Part shown: positions 1-10,954 of the stretch, one piece after another
How positions within the stretch are numbered: the first letter of the stretch is position 1
Layout: every line of letters starts with the position of its first letter
Assembly (NCBI RefSeq): GCF_015706575.1
Contig: NW_024037063.1
Location: forward strand, 23,002,927 to 23,066,926
DNA: 64,000 bases
Direction of reading: 5' to 3'
DNA from: Patiria miniata
Taxonomy: Eukaryota; Echinodermata; Asteroidea; Valvatida; Asterinidae
Position numbers and translations under genes: made by a program
The notes under the pieces: generated by a model
What the model was told of the DNA's origin: nothing
Seen by the model: only the letters and a program-made list of their open reading frames with translations
The model's database searches: none

Positions 1-74
1 TATTTTGAATCCTCTGACTTTCTCTTTGCAATGACCCATGCCATTGAATGACATTTTATGTCAGATACTGTGCG

Positions 75-83
75 CTATATAAG
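75..83 (+). promoter_or_regulatory. TATA-like box upstream of first GPCR
   Basis: CTATATAAG lies about 100 bp before the ATG at 180, a plausible distance for a TATA box with a short 5' UTR. The second GPCR lacks it: homology between the two upstream regions begins only at about 119, so the copies may use different promoters. Confidence 0.4.
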
Positions 84-179
84 TGCTGTTTTGTAGATGA
101 CCTGTGGTCATTTTTAAAGACTTGTGCTAAATCATTCCTTGATTGTGTCTAACTTGGTGACATTTACTTGAACAGCGCA

Positions 180-1334
180 ATGGGATCAGGCACAGCGTCA
201 GTTGAGTGCAACGCTCAGGACACTCTTAACATCAGTACTGAGATGAGCACTGAGTGGTACTACACTCCAACGCACATCCTCTTTATTACAATCATCTTCC
301 CAGTTTTTTGGGGCGTCGGAGTTGTCACAAATTCAACGTTTCTGTTCGTCTTGCTTCGCCTCCCCAAGATGAGATCCAAGGCGAACATCTTGCTGGCAAA
401 CTTGGCGCTAGTCGATCTGTGGCAGATGAGTTTTTACGTGGGAATGTATCTGTTGATGTATTTTGCCTCCCCAGTCGCATTCTCCCAACCATTTGTAAAC
501 TCGGCCAGCTGTGTGAGTTTCTATGTAGCATTAAACATGGGGTACTTCGCATCTGTCGCTCTGGTGACTGCAGTTTCTTTGGAGCGTTACATCGCCCTCT
601 GCCATCCCATGAAGCATCGGACGATTTTTAGCCGGCAGCAGGCCTACAAAATGGTTGGGATCTGCTGGATGGTGGGGTTGGTGTTTTCATGTACAGTTGT
701 GCCCGGTATTGCAATCCTCAACGTGCAATGTCTTCAGTGGCCCGATGTGGACACATTTGATGGGTTCCCATCAGTTTCTGTATCCTGTGATCCGGTACGT
801 CCCTGGGTTAGATACTACACTGGGCCACTGGTATTCATCACATGGCTGGTAATCGTCATCACAAACGTCTACATGTTTGTGGAAATGGTGCGCGCCTTGA
901 ACAAACGCAGGGCTATCACTAATCCGGCTATAACTGGAGCACACCTCAGAATGCTGCAAGTCAGAAACCAGTTTGCGATCATGCTGATCATTAACGGCGT
1001 CGTTTTCTTTATCTGCCAGACTCCAATCCGATTACTCCGTCTCTCCGAATGGATCTGCTTTGTCATTGGTATCCCGGACAATCCCCTTGTCATGAGTGGG
1101 AATTACTCATCGTGGATTGTCCTGGTTCCCCAACTCACCAACTGCCTGGTGAATCCATTAATCTACGGCGTTACCAATGCCAACTACCGGGCTGCATTAC
1201 GTCAAGCATTCCAGTTCAGACGTCAGCCCAGAAAAGCCCCCTCAACTCAACAGTCTTGTGCTCTTGTAATGAGGAACAGCCACGCTGATGTAGGAAACCA
1301 CCAACAGGAAGTACAAGCTGCCAACGAGCTGTAA
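180..1334 (+). CDS. Rhodopsin-class (class A) GPCR, neuropeptide-receptor-like, copy 1
   Basis: Intronless 384-residue seven-helix receptor, predicted to sit in the plasma membrane and signal through G proteins; the ligand is unknown. Start: ATG at 180, matched by the only ATG of the paralogue; an in-frame TTG at 168 is not needed. Visible marks are N17 in an N-x-S glycosylation site, helix 1 about residues 33-59 with N51, helix 2 with D79, C111 at the top of helix 3 (likely disulfide to extracellular loop 2, C203), ERY at 135-137 in place of DRY, NPLIY at 325-329 ending helix 7, and a basic helix 8. Helix 6 reads CQTP (279-282) where most class A receptors have CWxP, so the toggle tryptophan is glutamine. 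Position 78 is V, where the paralogue has the usual A before D. The overall look is of peptide receptors, but I cannot assign a subfamily. Confidence 0.9.
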   Translation: MGSGTASVECNAQDTLNISTEMSTEWYYTPTHILFITIIFPVFWGVGVVTNSTFLFVLLRLPKMRSKANILLANLALVDLWQMSFYVGMYLLMYFASPVAFSQPFVNSASCVSFYVALNMGYFASVALVTAVSLERYIALCHPMKHRTIFSRQQAYKMVGICWMVGLVFSCTVVPGIAILNVQCLQWPDVDTFDGFPSVSVSCDPVRPWVRYYTGPLVFITWLVIVITNVYMFVEMVRALNKRRAITNPAITGAHLRMLQVRNQFAIMLIINGVVFFICQTPIRLLRLSEWICFVIGIPDNPLVMSGNYSSWIVLVPQLTNCLVNPLIYGVTNANYRAALRQAFQFRRQPRKAPSTQQSCALVMRNSHADVGNHQQEVQAANEL

Positions 1335-1341
1335 AAACTTG

Positions 1342-1347
1342 AATAAA
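1342..1347 (+). terminator. Polyadenylation signal AATAAA, GPCR copy 1
   Basis: AATAAA begins 8 bp after the stop codon and is conserved at the same place in copy 2 (5348-5353). It is very close to the stop, so a longer 3' UTR with a later site is also possible; homology between the copies runs about 2 kb further. Confidence 0.45.
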
Positions 1348-1435
1348 ACATTGTTACCATGATGTATTACAGTGATTATAATCTGGCAGCTTTGCATTGA
1401 ATGAAGATCGTCATACCGTCTCATGTGCTTAACCT

Positions 1436-1690
1436 TAATAATGACGGAGGAGACTGCAGCTCCTGGGTCACGTGGCACGCATGGATGACAGAATGCCTGC
1501 AAAACAAGCTGTGTGTGACGCTTCACTCAGCGATGCACCTCTGGGCTGGAGGAGACCCAGAGGAAGGCCTCTCTCGACCTGGAAGTCCCAAGCTCCAGTG
1601 TCCAGCCCCTCCAAGAACTACTAGAACTTGCTCAGGAAAGGACATCTTTCAGCCGTTTAGTCGCCACGGTCACTTGATGGCCTTGCGGAC
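1436..1690. other. About 250-bp block present only in duplication unit 1
   Basis: Unit 2 runs directly from CTTAACCTTAATA (near 5455) to the TATATTTGGCCATCAG word. In unit 1 the same words are separated by about 250 bp of more GC-rich sequence. This is an insertion in unit 1 or a deletion in unit 2. I see no clear terminal repeats or target duplication. Confidence 0.5.
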
Positions 1691-3400
1691 ATTTGTTGTT
1701 GTTGTTTTATATATTTGGCCATCAGTTATTGGTATGCTAGAAGTTTTGGCATTCCTGTTTCAATGGCTTGAAGTTTTCCTGCTTTGAGAAATTTTCAACT
1801 TTCTTAGTTTGTCAAATAAGACATCATCTCATTTAATATCATTTAGATGAGATTTGAAGGTTGGCATGGTGAACAGGCAGTAAGATAAGTTATTTGCGGT
1901 AGCACCATGTGGTAAATCTTTTTTTGTGAGTATGTGTGGTTCTGAAAAAAAAATGGAGGGTACTCAATGTTTGGACAGCATGCTCTGCCCGTTGCTGAAT
2001 CATTTATAAATATAACCACAATAGGCTCATAGTATTGAGTTGAATTTTTTTTTTCATTGAGATGAAGTTAATAGTCAATAGCACTTTAAAATTCAACTTG
2101 AGTGTCATTATGTGGTCATTTTTGTGATGTAAAAATTTTAACACTTCTGGATAAAGTCTGGAAGTTGTAATAACTTGAAATGTTTCAAAAACTCAAACTG
2201 CAAGAAAAACTTGGATTTAGTTAGACTGCTGTATAGACTTTCAGATGTGTATTTATGTAAATTAATCGTAGTACAAGTAATCAATCAGTAAACAATTGAA
2301 AGTTCAACAGTTGTTGAACAAACAAGTGCAAGAAATTGATATTTTATTGTAGCATGCTGATAAGCATGTAAATAATAAAATATTTACATTCACCATGCTA
2401 GTACATTTCTGGGTGTTACTCGGTTATTTTTTTGCCTAATGTAAAAAATATCTTTTAGTTTGTGTATTTATGTTGTTGGTCATTTTGGGGGTAATTTTGG
2501 TGGTGGTGGGGGGGGGGGTCATTGCTTTTTTTCTTTTTTTAAGAATGAATGTGTCTTGAAATATAGCCTCTTGATAATTATTGGATTAATAATTATGGGG
2601 AATGGGTCATTTGGGAGACATTCCTATAGACTTGTGCACAACATTTTTCCAACTTAAATGTGCCCTAACCCAATATTCCCTTGTCCTTTTTCCACGAATT
2701 TCGGTATTTTTACTAATTAGACCACGAGCAACAAATATAACCTAATTGCGACAGTAAAATTTTGCCTCTAAAGGGGGTCTTCCCCATTAGGGAGACAGGT
2801 ATGTGTCTCCCTAAAAGCCGGTGTCTCCCTATTATCGAAGAAATTACGATAACGTGTCTCCCTAATGGTACATTTGTAGGAATAAGTAGTTCAACATCTT
2901 GCCAATTATTAAATAGCCCTTTCCGGTTGTATGCTATTTTCCTAGAAATTGGGTTTATCTTTAAGTTAGAAAAGTTGATTTGTCATCTCTCCATCACCTA
3001 CTAACTGTGATAAATTTTCCAACTTTCTGCTTTCTTGTTAAAGTGGTACATATGCAGTTCTTTGTTGCGCTGAAAATCCTTTGTGGATTTTAATTCATTT
3101 GCAAGTGAAGCTGCTGATAGAAAAGGATAGATCGTTGCTATGGTAGTATACAAATATTGAACGTTCGTGAGTGCAATGGTAATAATTATGTTATTCGGTG
3201 ACAGATGAATTATTCCATTTCACGAGACAAAGTCACCATGTAAAAGTCAACCATTGTTTGTTTTATACCACACATTCATTATCTGAGTGATTGGACAGAG
3301 CGGCCAAAAGTGTGACCGTGCAAGGGAAGTTCCATTTACCCTGGAATGGAACTTAATTTGAGCGGTGTGGCCGGGCCGTGTGTTGGGAAGAATACTTCAG

Positions 3401-4122
3401 TGACCGTCCTAGAGCTATGAAACATGGGTGTTGCTAGGATGGGGTAAGGGGGAAGATTGAAAAGAAAAAGGGAATAGAATAGGTGAGATTCGAAGTGAAT
3501 GAATATGTTACCGTTAATTTAATATATATTTAGCAGTAGGAACTGCCAAAAGGACCCTACGTGTTGTTTGTACATAAATACGTACATGTATTACGTTTAT
3601 GAACAGTGCCTCCAGGCGTAAAATCATGTCACCACCCCCCCCCCCCCTTTCGATATTTCCTACAGCCGGTGACTTTTTCAATGCTTCTGATGAGTGCTTT
3701 GGCATCCTGTAGAAAAAATCCTGGCGACGCCCAAGCTATGAAATGCTTGTGTGCAGCACTCCATTCGCTGCGGCACGTTTCAATAAACAACTTGATGCCA
3801 GCAGTGTTACGTGTGTTGTGCTGAGCTCTCAACACCACACTTTTCTCTCCTATAGAGCCATAGAATAAACCAGGGCAAAGCTTCTGTATTAGAACAGATT
3901 TAAGCCAAATCTTCAGTTTAGAGAGCCAACTAAAATGTCAGCACTCTCTCTTTTTAGCAGATCTGTTATCATAATGCAACCTACATTTTGACGCTGAACT
4001 GCGTCGATGCAAAAAGCAAACAACTGTTAAAAAACGATCCAGTTGTGCTGTCAAATTAAAGTACTAGCTGTGGCTGGTTTTAAACAGAGCCATTTTTCAG
4101 CTGAATCATCAGTTCGTGTTCA
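3401..4122. other. Spacer between duplication units, no gene seen
   Basis: AT-rich spacer with a poly-C run at about 3636-3648. Short open frames here lack splice context and recognisable protein character. The promoter of the second GPCR should lie in its right part or overlap the start of unit 2; I see no clear TATA box. Confidence 0.5.
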
Positions 4123-4185
4123 AAGACTTGTGCTAAATTATTCCTTGAGTGAGTTTAAATTGGTGACGTTTACTCGAACACCGCA

Positions 4186-5340
4186 ATGGGATCAGGCACA
4201 ACGTCAGTTGAGTGTAATGCTCAGGACACTCTTAACATCAGTACTGAGATGAGCACTGAGTGGTATTATACTCCAACGCACATCCTCTTTATTACAATCA
4301 TCTTCCCAGTTTTCTTGGGCGTTGGCGTTGTCACAAACTCAACGTTTCTGTTCATCTTGCTTCGCCTCCCCAAGATGAGATCCAAGGCGAATATCTTGCT
4401 GGCTAACTTGGCGCTCGCCGATCTGTGGCAGATGAGTTTTTACGTGGGAATGTATCTGTTGATGTATTTTGCCTCCCCGGTCGCATTCTCCCAACCATTT
4501 GTAAATTCTGCCGGCTGTGTGAGTTTCTACGTAGCATTAAACATGGGGTACTTCGCATCTGTCGCTCTGGTGACTGCAGTTTCTTTGGAGCGTTACATCG
4601 CCCTCTGCCATCCCATGAAGCATCGGACGATTTTTAGCCGGCAGCAGGCTTACAAAATGGTTGGGATCTGCTGGATGGTGGGGTTGGTGTTTTCATGTTC
4701 GGTCATGCCCGGTATTGCAATCCTCAACGTGCGATGCCTTCAGTGGCCCGATGTGGACACATTTGATGGGTTCCCATCAGTTTCTGTATCCTGTGATCCG
4801 GTACATCCCTGGGTTGGATACTACACTGGGCCACTGGTATTCATCCCATGGCTGGTAATCGTCATCACAAACGTCTACATGTTTGTGGAAATGGTGCGCG
4901 CCTTGAACAAACGTAGAGCTATCACGGCTCAGGCTATAACTGGAGCACACCTCAGAATGCTGCAAGCCAGAAACCAGTTTGCGATCATGCTGATCATTAA
5001 CGGCGTCGTTTTCTTCATCTGCCAGACTCCAATCCGATTACTCCGTCTCTCCGAATGGATCTGCTTTGTCGTTGGTATCCAGGACAATCCCCTTGTCATG
5101 AGTGGGAATTACTCATCGTGGATTGTCCTGGTTCCCCAACTCACCAACTGCCTGGTGAATCCGTTAATCTATGGTGTTACCAATGCCAACTACCGGGCTG
5201 CATTGCGTCAGGCATTCCAGTGCAGAGTTCAGCCCAGAAAAGCTCCCTCAACTCAACAGCCATGTGCTCTGGTTATAAGGAACAGCCACGCTGATGTAGG
5301 AAACCACCATCACGAAGCACAAACTGTCAACCAGCTGTAA
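4186..5340 (+). CDS. Rhodopsin-class GPCR, neuropeptide-receptor-like, copy 2
   Basis: Single-exon paralogue of the receptor at 180-1334, same length (384 residues) and strand; I count about 26 amino-acid differences (about 93% identity). Changes cluster outside the core helices: extracellular loop 2 (R207H, R211G), T221P at the start of helix 5, intracellular loop 3 (N248A, P249Q), loop 3 (P299Q) and the C-terminal tail. C346 here, F in copy 1, sits after helix 8 and could be palmitoylated (inference). Copy 2 has the standard LAxxD in helix 2 but keeps CQTP in helix 6, so the missing toggle tryptophan is ancestral to both copies. It is likely to share ligand type with copy 1; ligand unknown. 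Confidence 0.9.
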   Translation: MGSGTTSVECNAQDTLNISTEMSTEWYYTPTHILFITIIFPVFLGVGVVTNSTFLFILLRLPKMRSKANILLANLALADLWQMSFYVGMYLLMYFASPVAFSQPFVNSAGCVSFYVALNMGYFASVALVTAVSLERYIALCHPMKHRTIFSRQQAYKMVGICWMVGLVFSCSVMPGIAILNVRCLQWPDVDTFDGFPSVSVSCDPVHPWVGYYTGPLVFIPWLVIVITNVYMFVEMVRALNKRRAITAQAITGAHLRMLQARNQFAIMLIINGVVFFICQTPIRLLRLSEWICFVVGIQDNPLVMSGNYSSWIVLVPQLTNCLVNPLIYGVTNANYRAALRQAFQCRVQPRKAPSTQQPCALVIRNSHADVGNHHHEAQTVNQL

Positions 5341-5347
5341 GAACTTG

Positions 5348-5353
5348 AATAAA
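5348..5353 (+). terminator. Polyadenylation signal AATAAA, GPCR copy 2
   Basis: Conserved in position with copy 1, 8 bp after the stop codon. Confidence 0.45.
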
Positions 5354-6740
5354 ACAGTGTAGCCATGAACTGTAACTGACATGTTATTCTTTATACAGGT
5401 CTTGTAGCTTTGCATTGAATGAGATCGTTATACTGTCTTATGTACTTAACCTTAATAGTTGGTACACATATATTTGGCCATCAGTTATTGTAAGTACCGG
5501 TATGGTGGAGGTTTTTGGTATGCCTGATTTCAATGGCTTAAAGTGTTCTGCTTTGAAATATTTTCAATTTTCTCAGTTTCATCAAATAAGGCGTCATGTT
5601 ATTTAACATCCAGGGTATATTATTCCACTATAGACCCATTGTATTGATTAGTTTATTGAAGTTGAACCATGCTAATAACTTAATTGCTAGAAGATTAAAT
5701 TGAATTAAAATTCAGTTATTTTTTTTCATTGAGATGAGGTTAATAGTCAAAAGTAATGTTTAAAATTCAACTTGAGTGTCATTAAGTGGTCGTTTTTGTG
5801 ATGTAAAAATGTTAACACTTCTGGATAAAGTCTGGAGGGTGTAATAACTTGAAGAAAAAAATGTAAATCTTAAACTTCAAGAAAAACTTGGAAATAGTTA
5901 GACTGCTGTATAGACATTCAGTTGTGTAGTAAATTAATCGTAGCGTACAAGTAATTAATCAGTGAACAAAAATAATTGAAAGTTCAACAGTTGTTGAACA
6001 AACAAGTTCAAGAAATTGATATTATAGTTGTAGCATGTTGACATAGATAATAAAATCTTTACATTCACCGTGCTAGTACATTTCTTGGCAGTTTTTTTTT
6101 GGTTATTTGTTTGCGAAATGTAAACTAATCTCTTACTTTTTGTGTGTAGTTGTTTGTTGTTTTGGGGGTTCTTTGGTGATGGGGGGGGGGGGGGGGGGTT
6201 TCATTGCCTTTTGGTTGTTTTTTCCCAAGGATGAATGTGTCTTTTTTTACGTTTGATAATTATTGGAATAACCATTTTAGTATGTTTCCTATTATTAAAT
6301 AACCCCTTGCGGTTCTATGCTATTATCCTCTCTCCATCACCTACTAACAGTAATACATTTTCCAACTTTCTGCTTTCTTGTTAAAGTGGTACATGCAGTT
6401 CTTTTTGCGCTGACAATCCATTGCGCAATTAATTTAAGTGGATTTGAATGTCATTTTCAAGCGAAAAAAAAAATGGATAGATGGTTGCTATGGTAGTATA
6501 CAAATATTGAATGTTTGCGAGTGCAATGGTGATACAAAATTCATTTGGTGACCGATGAATTGTTCCATTTCAGGAGACAAAGTCAACCATGCAACAGTCT
6601 ACCATGGTTTGCTTTATACCACACATTCATTATCCGAGTGATTGGACACAGCTGCCAACAGTACATGTGACCATGGAATGGAACTTCCATTTGTGCGGTG
6701 CGCCAGGCAATGCTTTGGGAAGAATAAATTCAATGACACA

Positions 6741-7168
6741 TGATTGGATGACAAGGATTTATTCAGGGGATTGTAAAATAGTTTTTAGAAGCTGCAAATC
6801 GACATCAAAGTTCTGATAAATTAGCAAAGTTTGATGAAAAAGTGTGTAAATAGGTAGGTGTAAACATTTATGGAAAAGTCAACCAATAAAAAAAAAATCA
6901 ATAGTAGTTGGTCAACAGGGCTGAAAGTTCAGGTTAAAATGTATTCGATTTCACAAATAATGACAATACCAGTGCAAAATGGGAAAAACACTCGCAATTC
7001 AATTGGTAAGATTTGTTTTTTGATTTCCACAACTCCGAAAATATTTGCTAAAATAAAAAATTAAAAGTGAGTGGTCTTTAAGTCTTGCATTGTATTCTTT
7101 GCTACACAATATAATTTGCTGACAAATACCTAATGAAAAAAAAAATCATTGCTTTGCCTGTTGACTAG
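6741..7168. other. AT-rich intronic or intergenic sequence before dehydrogenase exon
   Basis: No gene or repeat recognised. It ends at the acceptor TTGACTAG in front of the exon at 7169. Confidence 0.4.
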
Positions 7169-8104
7169 GGTCGACTGGGACCAGGCCGGATCCACCACTG
7201 CATGCGTCTGATCGGCATGGCAGAGCGTTGCCTGGAGCTCATGGTAGTCAGGGTACAAGACCGCGTAGCCTTTGGTAAGCCCCTAGCGCAGCAAGGGACC
7301 ATACAGGAAGCCATCGCCGAGTCACGGATGGAGATAGAACAGGCTAGGCTGCTGACTCTCAAGGCTGCTCACATGATGGACACAGTAGGCAACAAGGCAA
7401 GTGTTGGGAATGAAATCCATTAAAATCCTACAAAACCCTTCACATCTGTTCAAACCCTACGCAATCCTCCCAAATATGTTACAATCCTACAAAACTTACA
7501 AAAATCTTGCAAAACCCTCCCATAGCTGTTAAAATCCTGCAAACCCCCCAAATATGTTAAAATAAAACACTTCGTTTGGCATGAATGTGTCGGATACCAC
7601 TGAAATCTTACGAAAACCTTCCCAATTCTGTCAAACTCGATACCTGGTTTGGTTTGAGTTTAATTGATTCAGGACTGTTGTGAAGTTTAGCAATGCGGTG
7701 AAATCCTACTAAACCTTTCTAAATCTGTCAAACCCAACACCTGGTTGGCATGATTTTGATCGATTGATTCTGGACAGAAGAGGTAAGTTTGGTGAAGTTT
7801 GGGAATGCAATGAAATCCTTCAGAAACCTCCAAGTATTAAAATCCCAGCTTTACAGCTCTCCATTTTTCATATATTTGGCAGGTTGCAGCACCCGAGATC
7901 GCCATGATCAAAGTGGTCGCGCCCAACATGGCCCAGCGAGTCGTCGACAGGGCCATCCAAGCCTTCGGAGGGGCAGGGCTCAGTGCCGACTGGCCCCTGG
8001 CCAGTTTCTTTGCCTGGGCACGGATCCTGAGGCTAGCAGATGGTCCCGATGAGGTCCATAGGAGGGCCGTAGCTCGCATGGAGTTGAGGAAAACACTCAA
8101 ATGA
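7169..8104 (+). CDS. ACAD10: Acyl-CoA dehydrogenase, ACAD10/11 type, last two coding exons
   Basis: Exons 7169-7396 (76 codons, phase 0) and 7883-8104 (73 codons plus TGA). Together they encode the C-terminal helical domain of an acyl-CoA dehydrogenase, an FAD enzyme of fatty-acid beta-oxidation. The marks are [13 protein letters not shown], then FGKPL, then [13 protein letters not shown], and in the last exon QAFGGAG and [11 protein letters not shown], all typical of the ACAD10/ACAD11 branch. Residues such as AFGKPL and GNK read closer to ACAD10 as I know it, but ACAD11 cannot be excluded. Joining the exons without loss or gain needs the donor AAG|GCAAGT at 7396/7397, a GC-AG intron. No upstream exons (N-terminal dehydrogenase, kinase-like or hydrolase parts) are visible in 1-7168, so the rest lies left of the window with the GPCRs inside an intron, or this is a truncated copy. 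Both exons are intact. Confidence 0.85.
7415..7760. repeat. Degenerate short tandem repeat in dehydrogenase intron
   Basis: Words like AATCCTACAAAACCCT and CCCAAATATGTTA recur every 30-90 bp. The same AATCCTNCAAAATC theme appears, mostly reversed, at 11950-12300, 21110-21300, 28520-28600 and 29290-29400, so it is a dispersed repeat family. Confidence 0.5.
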
Positions 8105-8207
8105 TGGAATAGTCATTCTTCCATAAAAGAAAATCATTTGTATTCAGGCATGCAACTTTTCCTTGGATCATCTGATTTCTTTTCTTTTTTACTTCCCTAT
8201 GTGTGCC

Positions 8208-8213
8208 ATTAAA
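8208..8213 (+). terminator. Possible polyadenylation signal ATTAAA after dehydrogenase
   Basis: ATTAAA about 100 bp after the TGA at 8104. It is a common variant hexamer, unproven here. Confidence 0.3.
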
Positions 8214-10366
8214 TATAGAAAAATACTGCACAGAGTCTTAATAAGATTTGAATTTCCTCTTTTTTGGTGACTTCCAGTTGCATGCCTGTGTATTGAAAAC
8301 TTTCTGTCTACATGAGGTTGAGGGGTAATTTTCATGTCCAGGGAGATTCCAACATAGTCCTTGTGTTCTTGAGCAAGGCATTTTACCAACATTTTCCTCT
8401 CATCGAATTGAGTGCACACTGTGGTCAGAGTTTTTCCACTGCTTTCTATCGTGTAGAAACTTGCCAATTTGGAAAGCTTGTCTCTAACAATATAAATTGT
8501 ATTACAGAAATTATGAGTGAAATATTTTTGATAAATTACTGTTAATATCATGAAAACAATTTCTTTGTAGGTAGAGAATTCTGAATTCAATTATTTGTAT
8601 TCTAATAGCTGAAGACATTTGTCTTGGAGATTTTTGTATTGTGTGCCTTTTAAGAAATGGTTTAATATTCAACATTCCATTGCTTTTTATTTGGGGGGGG
8701 GGGTTGAAATGAATAGGTTAACACATTAAATGTTCACAACTATGATTTGATTTATGCATTTATTGTTTCTAGTTTTGATGTGAATAATGCACACAAATAG
8801 AGTAGTCTAAACTTAAAAAACAATGTAAAAGTTATTGTAACCTGCTCCCCTCAAAATGGAAGAAATGTCTCAAAAGTTAGTGTTGGCATTTTATTAGTGC
8901 CACTGGATAGAGCCAAAAAAAGAGAAAATTATCCAACACTGCTGATGTTGGAATGATAATTTGTCTTTAAAATTTAGGGGTAAAACTGGTAATTTTGAAG
9001 TTTGGAGATTGGGAAAGCTGTAATAGCTAGAAAGTCTTTGTTACTTTCTCATTTTATGGGAGCAGGACTCGCAAGCAGTGCAACCAATCCTTAGAATAAG
9101 CCAATTCGTTATCTTGATGAAGTAGTCCATTATCATTGGCTGATAAAATAGCTGACGCGATGTTACACGAATGCCCATTCTGCTTGCAATTAACGCGAAA
9201 GCATCATCCGCCCGTCTCATTGTGTGTTCATGCATCTCCGATGAACGTTCAATTATCCCTAATGAGTATGACCCAGCATACGCAGATGAAAACCAAACTG
9301 GCTTATTGTTAAAAGACTTCGCTTTAAGCAACTGCAGATAAAGAATTCTTTTGAAGGGTTGTAACAATTTTGCTGGTTTTTTTTTTAATAATAGATAGGA
9401 AAATTGAGATATTGTAAACTGAAATAACTTGATATCAGATGAGCACAAATACAATATAATTACTTTCTAATTTATAATATGTATGTTAGTATTGTGTACT
9501 TCACTTTAAATTAAAAAAAAAAGACCCCACATTAACCCTTAAGAAAGAATACAGCCACTGGTTTAGCTCACATATTTACATTTGCAAATAAAATATATTT
9601 AAAAAAACAATCACCGTTACCAAATTTAGATGGAAAAAAAAAATCATTTAATAAACTGTGCTTTGTAAATAAAAATAAAAAAGGCAATGTTTACAATAAT
9701 ATATGTACCTTTCTACACTACATTTTGCATTGCATAATATTTTTAAAGCATTGTATGTTATAGTCTTTTAAAATGAAACCTACCAACCCCAGTATGGGAA
9801 AGAATGTTGCATCTTGACACCACTTTTTTCATCATATATTATCTCAATGAATGTCAGTCATTGCAAAAATGCTGAAAAGAAACGAATCTGGGACAGAGAA
9901 ACAATTCCAATTTTGTTAGAAAATACTTTGAAAATGCACTTGCCTCTCCATAGACTTTGTACCCAACCAAAGAAGTGGTGTCTGGATACTACATTCCTTC
10001 CCCACTAAGCACCGCTGATCTAAGCTTAAATTTACTTTAAAATTACTGTACTTCCTGTTCACTAATTACTGTTGTTTGTTGTGATCTATAAAAATTAGGG
10101 ATTTTACCTGAACAAGCCTCACTCCAGTTTATGGAAACTATGAGCTGTAAGCTAATATTCTGGGGCAAAAATTTGTTACAAATAGTAAAGCAACAACAGA
10201 AATCTAGAGGCTTACATAAGTGTTAGCATGTACAAGTCTAGATGTACACTTAAAGGGTTAGCAACATTTTGCATCTCAGTAAATTTTCAAGGTAGGTTGC
10301 AGAAAAGTGTATTGACTGTATAGTTGCAGGATTCTGAACAACTTCTCTGAAATCTTTCTGTGATTA
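8214..10366. other. Convergent intergenic region, AT-rich, no gene seen
   Basis: It lies between the 3' ends of the dehydrogenase (+) and PRR11 (-). Open frames here, including a 137-codon one at 9041-9454 on the minus strand, have low-complexity composition and no recognisable domain. It holds poly-A and poly-G runs and no clear transposon. Confidence 0.5.
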
Positions 10367-10735
10367 GGGGTGTGCATTAGAACTGGGTACCTGAGTACCT
10401 GACCGCTGATGTCAGGAACAGGTTCCAGATTATTGGATCGGGTACCCGTAACCAACTTTACAAATTACTTAGTAACTTCTCATACAATGAAAAGATGAAA
10501 ACCAGGCTACATGGGAAACCAAAACAGATTTCATGTTTATGTGCAATTTAACGCACGACAGAAAACACTTGCAAAAATTGCAATTTACACCGTAAAGCTA
10601 CAAAGCCCTGCAGACAACTTCCAGGATTTGAATTTTGGGGTTAGGTTTCTTTTACAGGTACCCAGGTACCCGTGTTTTACTTATTTATAATAGGCTACCC
10701 GGTTCCTGTCCTACGCTTAAATGAACACCACTTCC
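10367..10735. mobile_element. Possible hAT-like MITE
   Basis: The left end AGGGGTGTGCATTA and the reverse of the right end (AGTGGTGTTCATTTA) look like imperfect terminal inverted repeats. The inner parts repeat GGTACCTG/CAGGTACC words near both ends. No target duplication confirmed. Confidence 0.35.
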
Positions 10736-10954
10736 TGTGCTAAAGTAATCATCATTGTTTACAAACTCACTTCATTCAGGGAAGATGACAAGGAAATTGT
10801 ACGGAATCCTGCAACAATACCCCATACAATGTGCCTAATGTGGACAAACTTTTCCACAACTTATTCCAGATAGTTATGGACATGACTGCTAAGCAGTGCT
10901 TTAGTAGTTCATGGATTAATCTCATCAAGTTACTTATTGTGAGTTGAAGTTTTA

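Larger units (their letters stand above)
119..3400 (+). repeat. Tandem segmental duplication, unit 1
   Basis: Homologous by eye to 4123-6740. Shared marks are the leader words before the ATG, the whole GPCR frame, AATAAA after the stop, a poly-G run (about 2507-2518 against 6181-6199), and a block with TACAAATATTGAA near 3150 and 6505. Homology fades at about 3395 and 6735. Unit 1 is longer mainly through an extra block at about 1436-1690 and extra sequence near 2600-2930. Confidence 0.8.
4123..6740 (+). repeat. Tandem segmental duplication, unit 2
   Basis: Second copy of the GPCR-bearing unit. The coding part is much better conserved than the 3' flank, which holds many small indels. The stretch around 4545-4720 is almost identical to 539-714, consistent with selection, gene conversion or both. 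Confidence 0.8.

Noticed and set aside
168..179. Upstream TTG start adding four residues to GPCR copy 1
   Set aside because: Non-ATG, and the paralogue starts at the ATG equivalent to position 180.
254..631. 125-codon plus-strand frame
   Set aside because: Shadow in another frame of the first GPCR; the same shadow appears in the second copy.
9041..9454. 137-codon minus-strand frame
   Set aside because: AT-rich, Lys/Leu/Ser-biased, no splice context, no recognisable domain.
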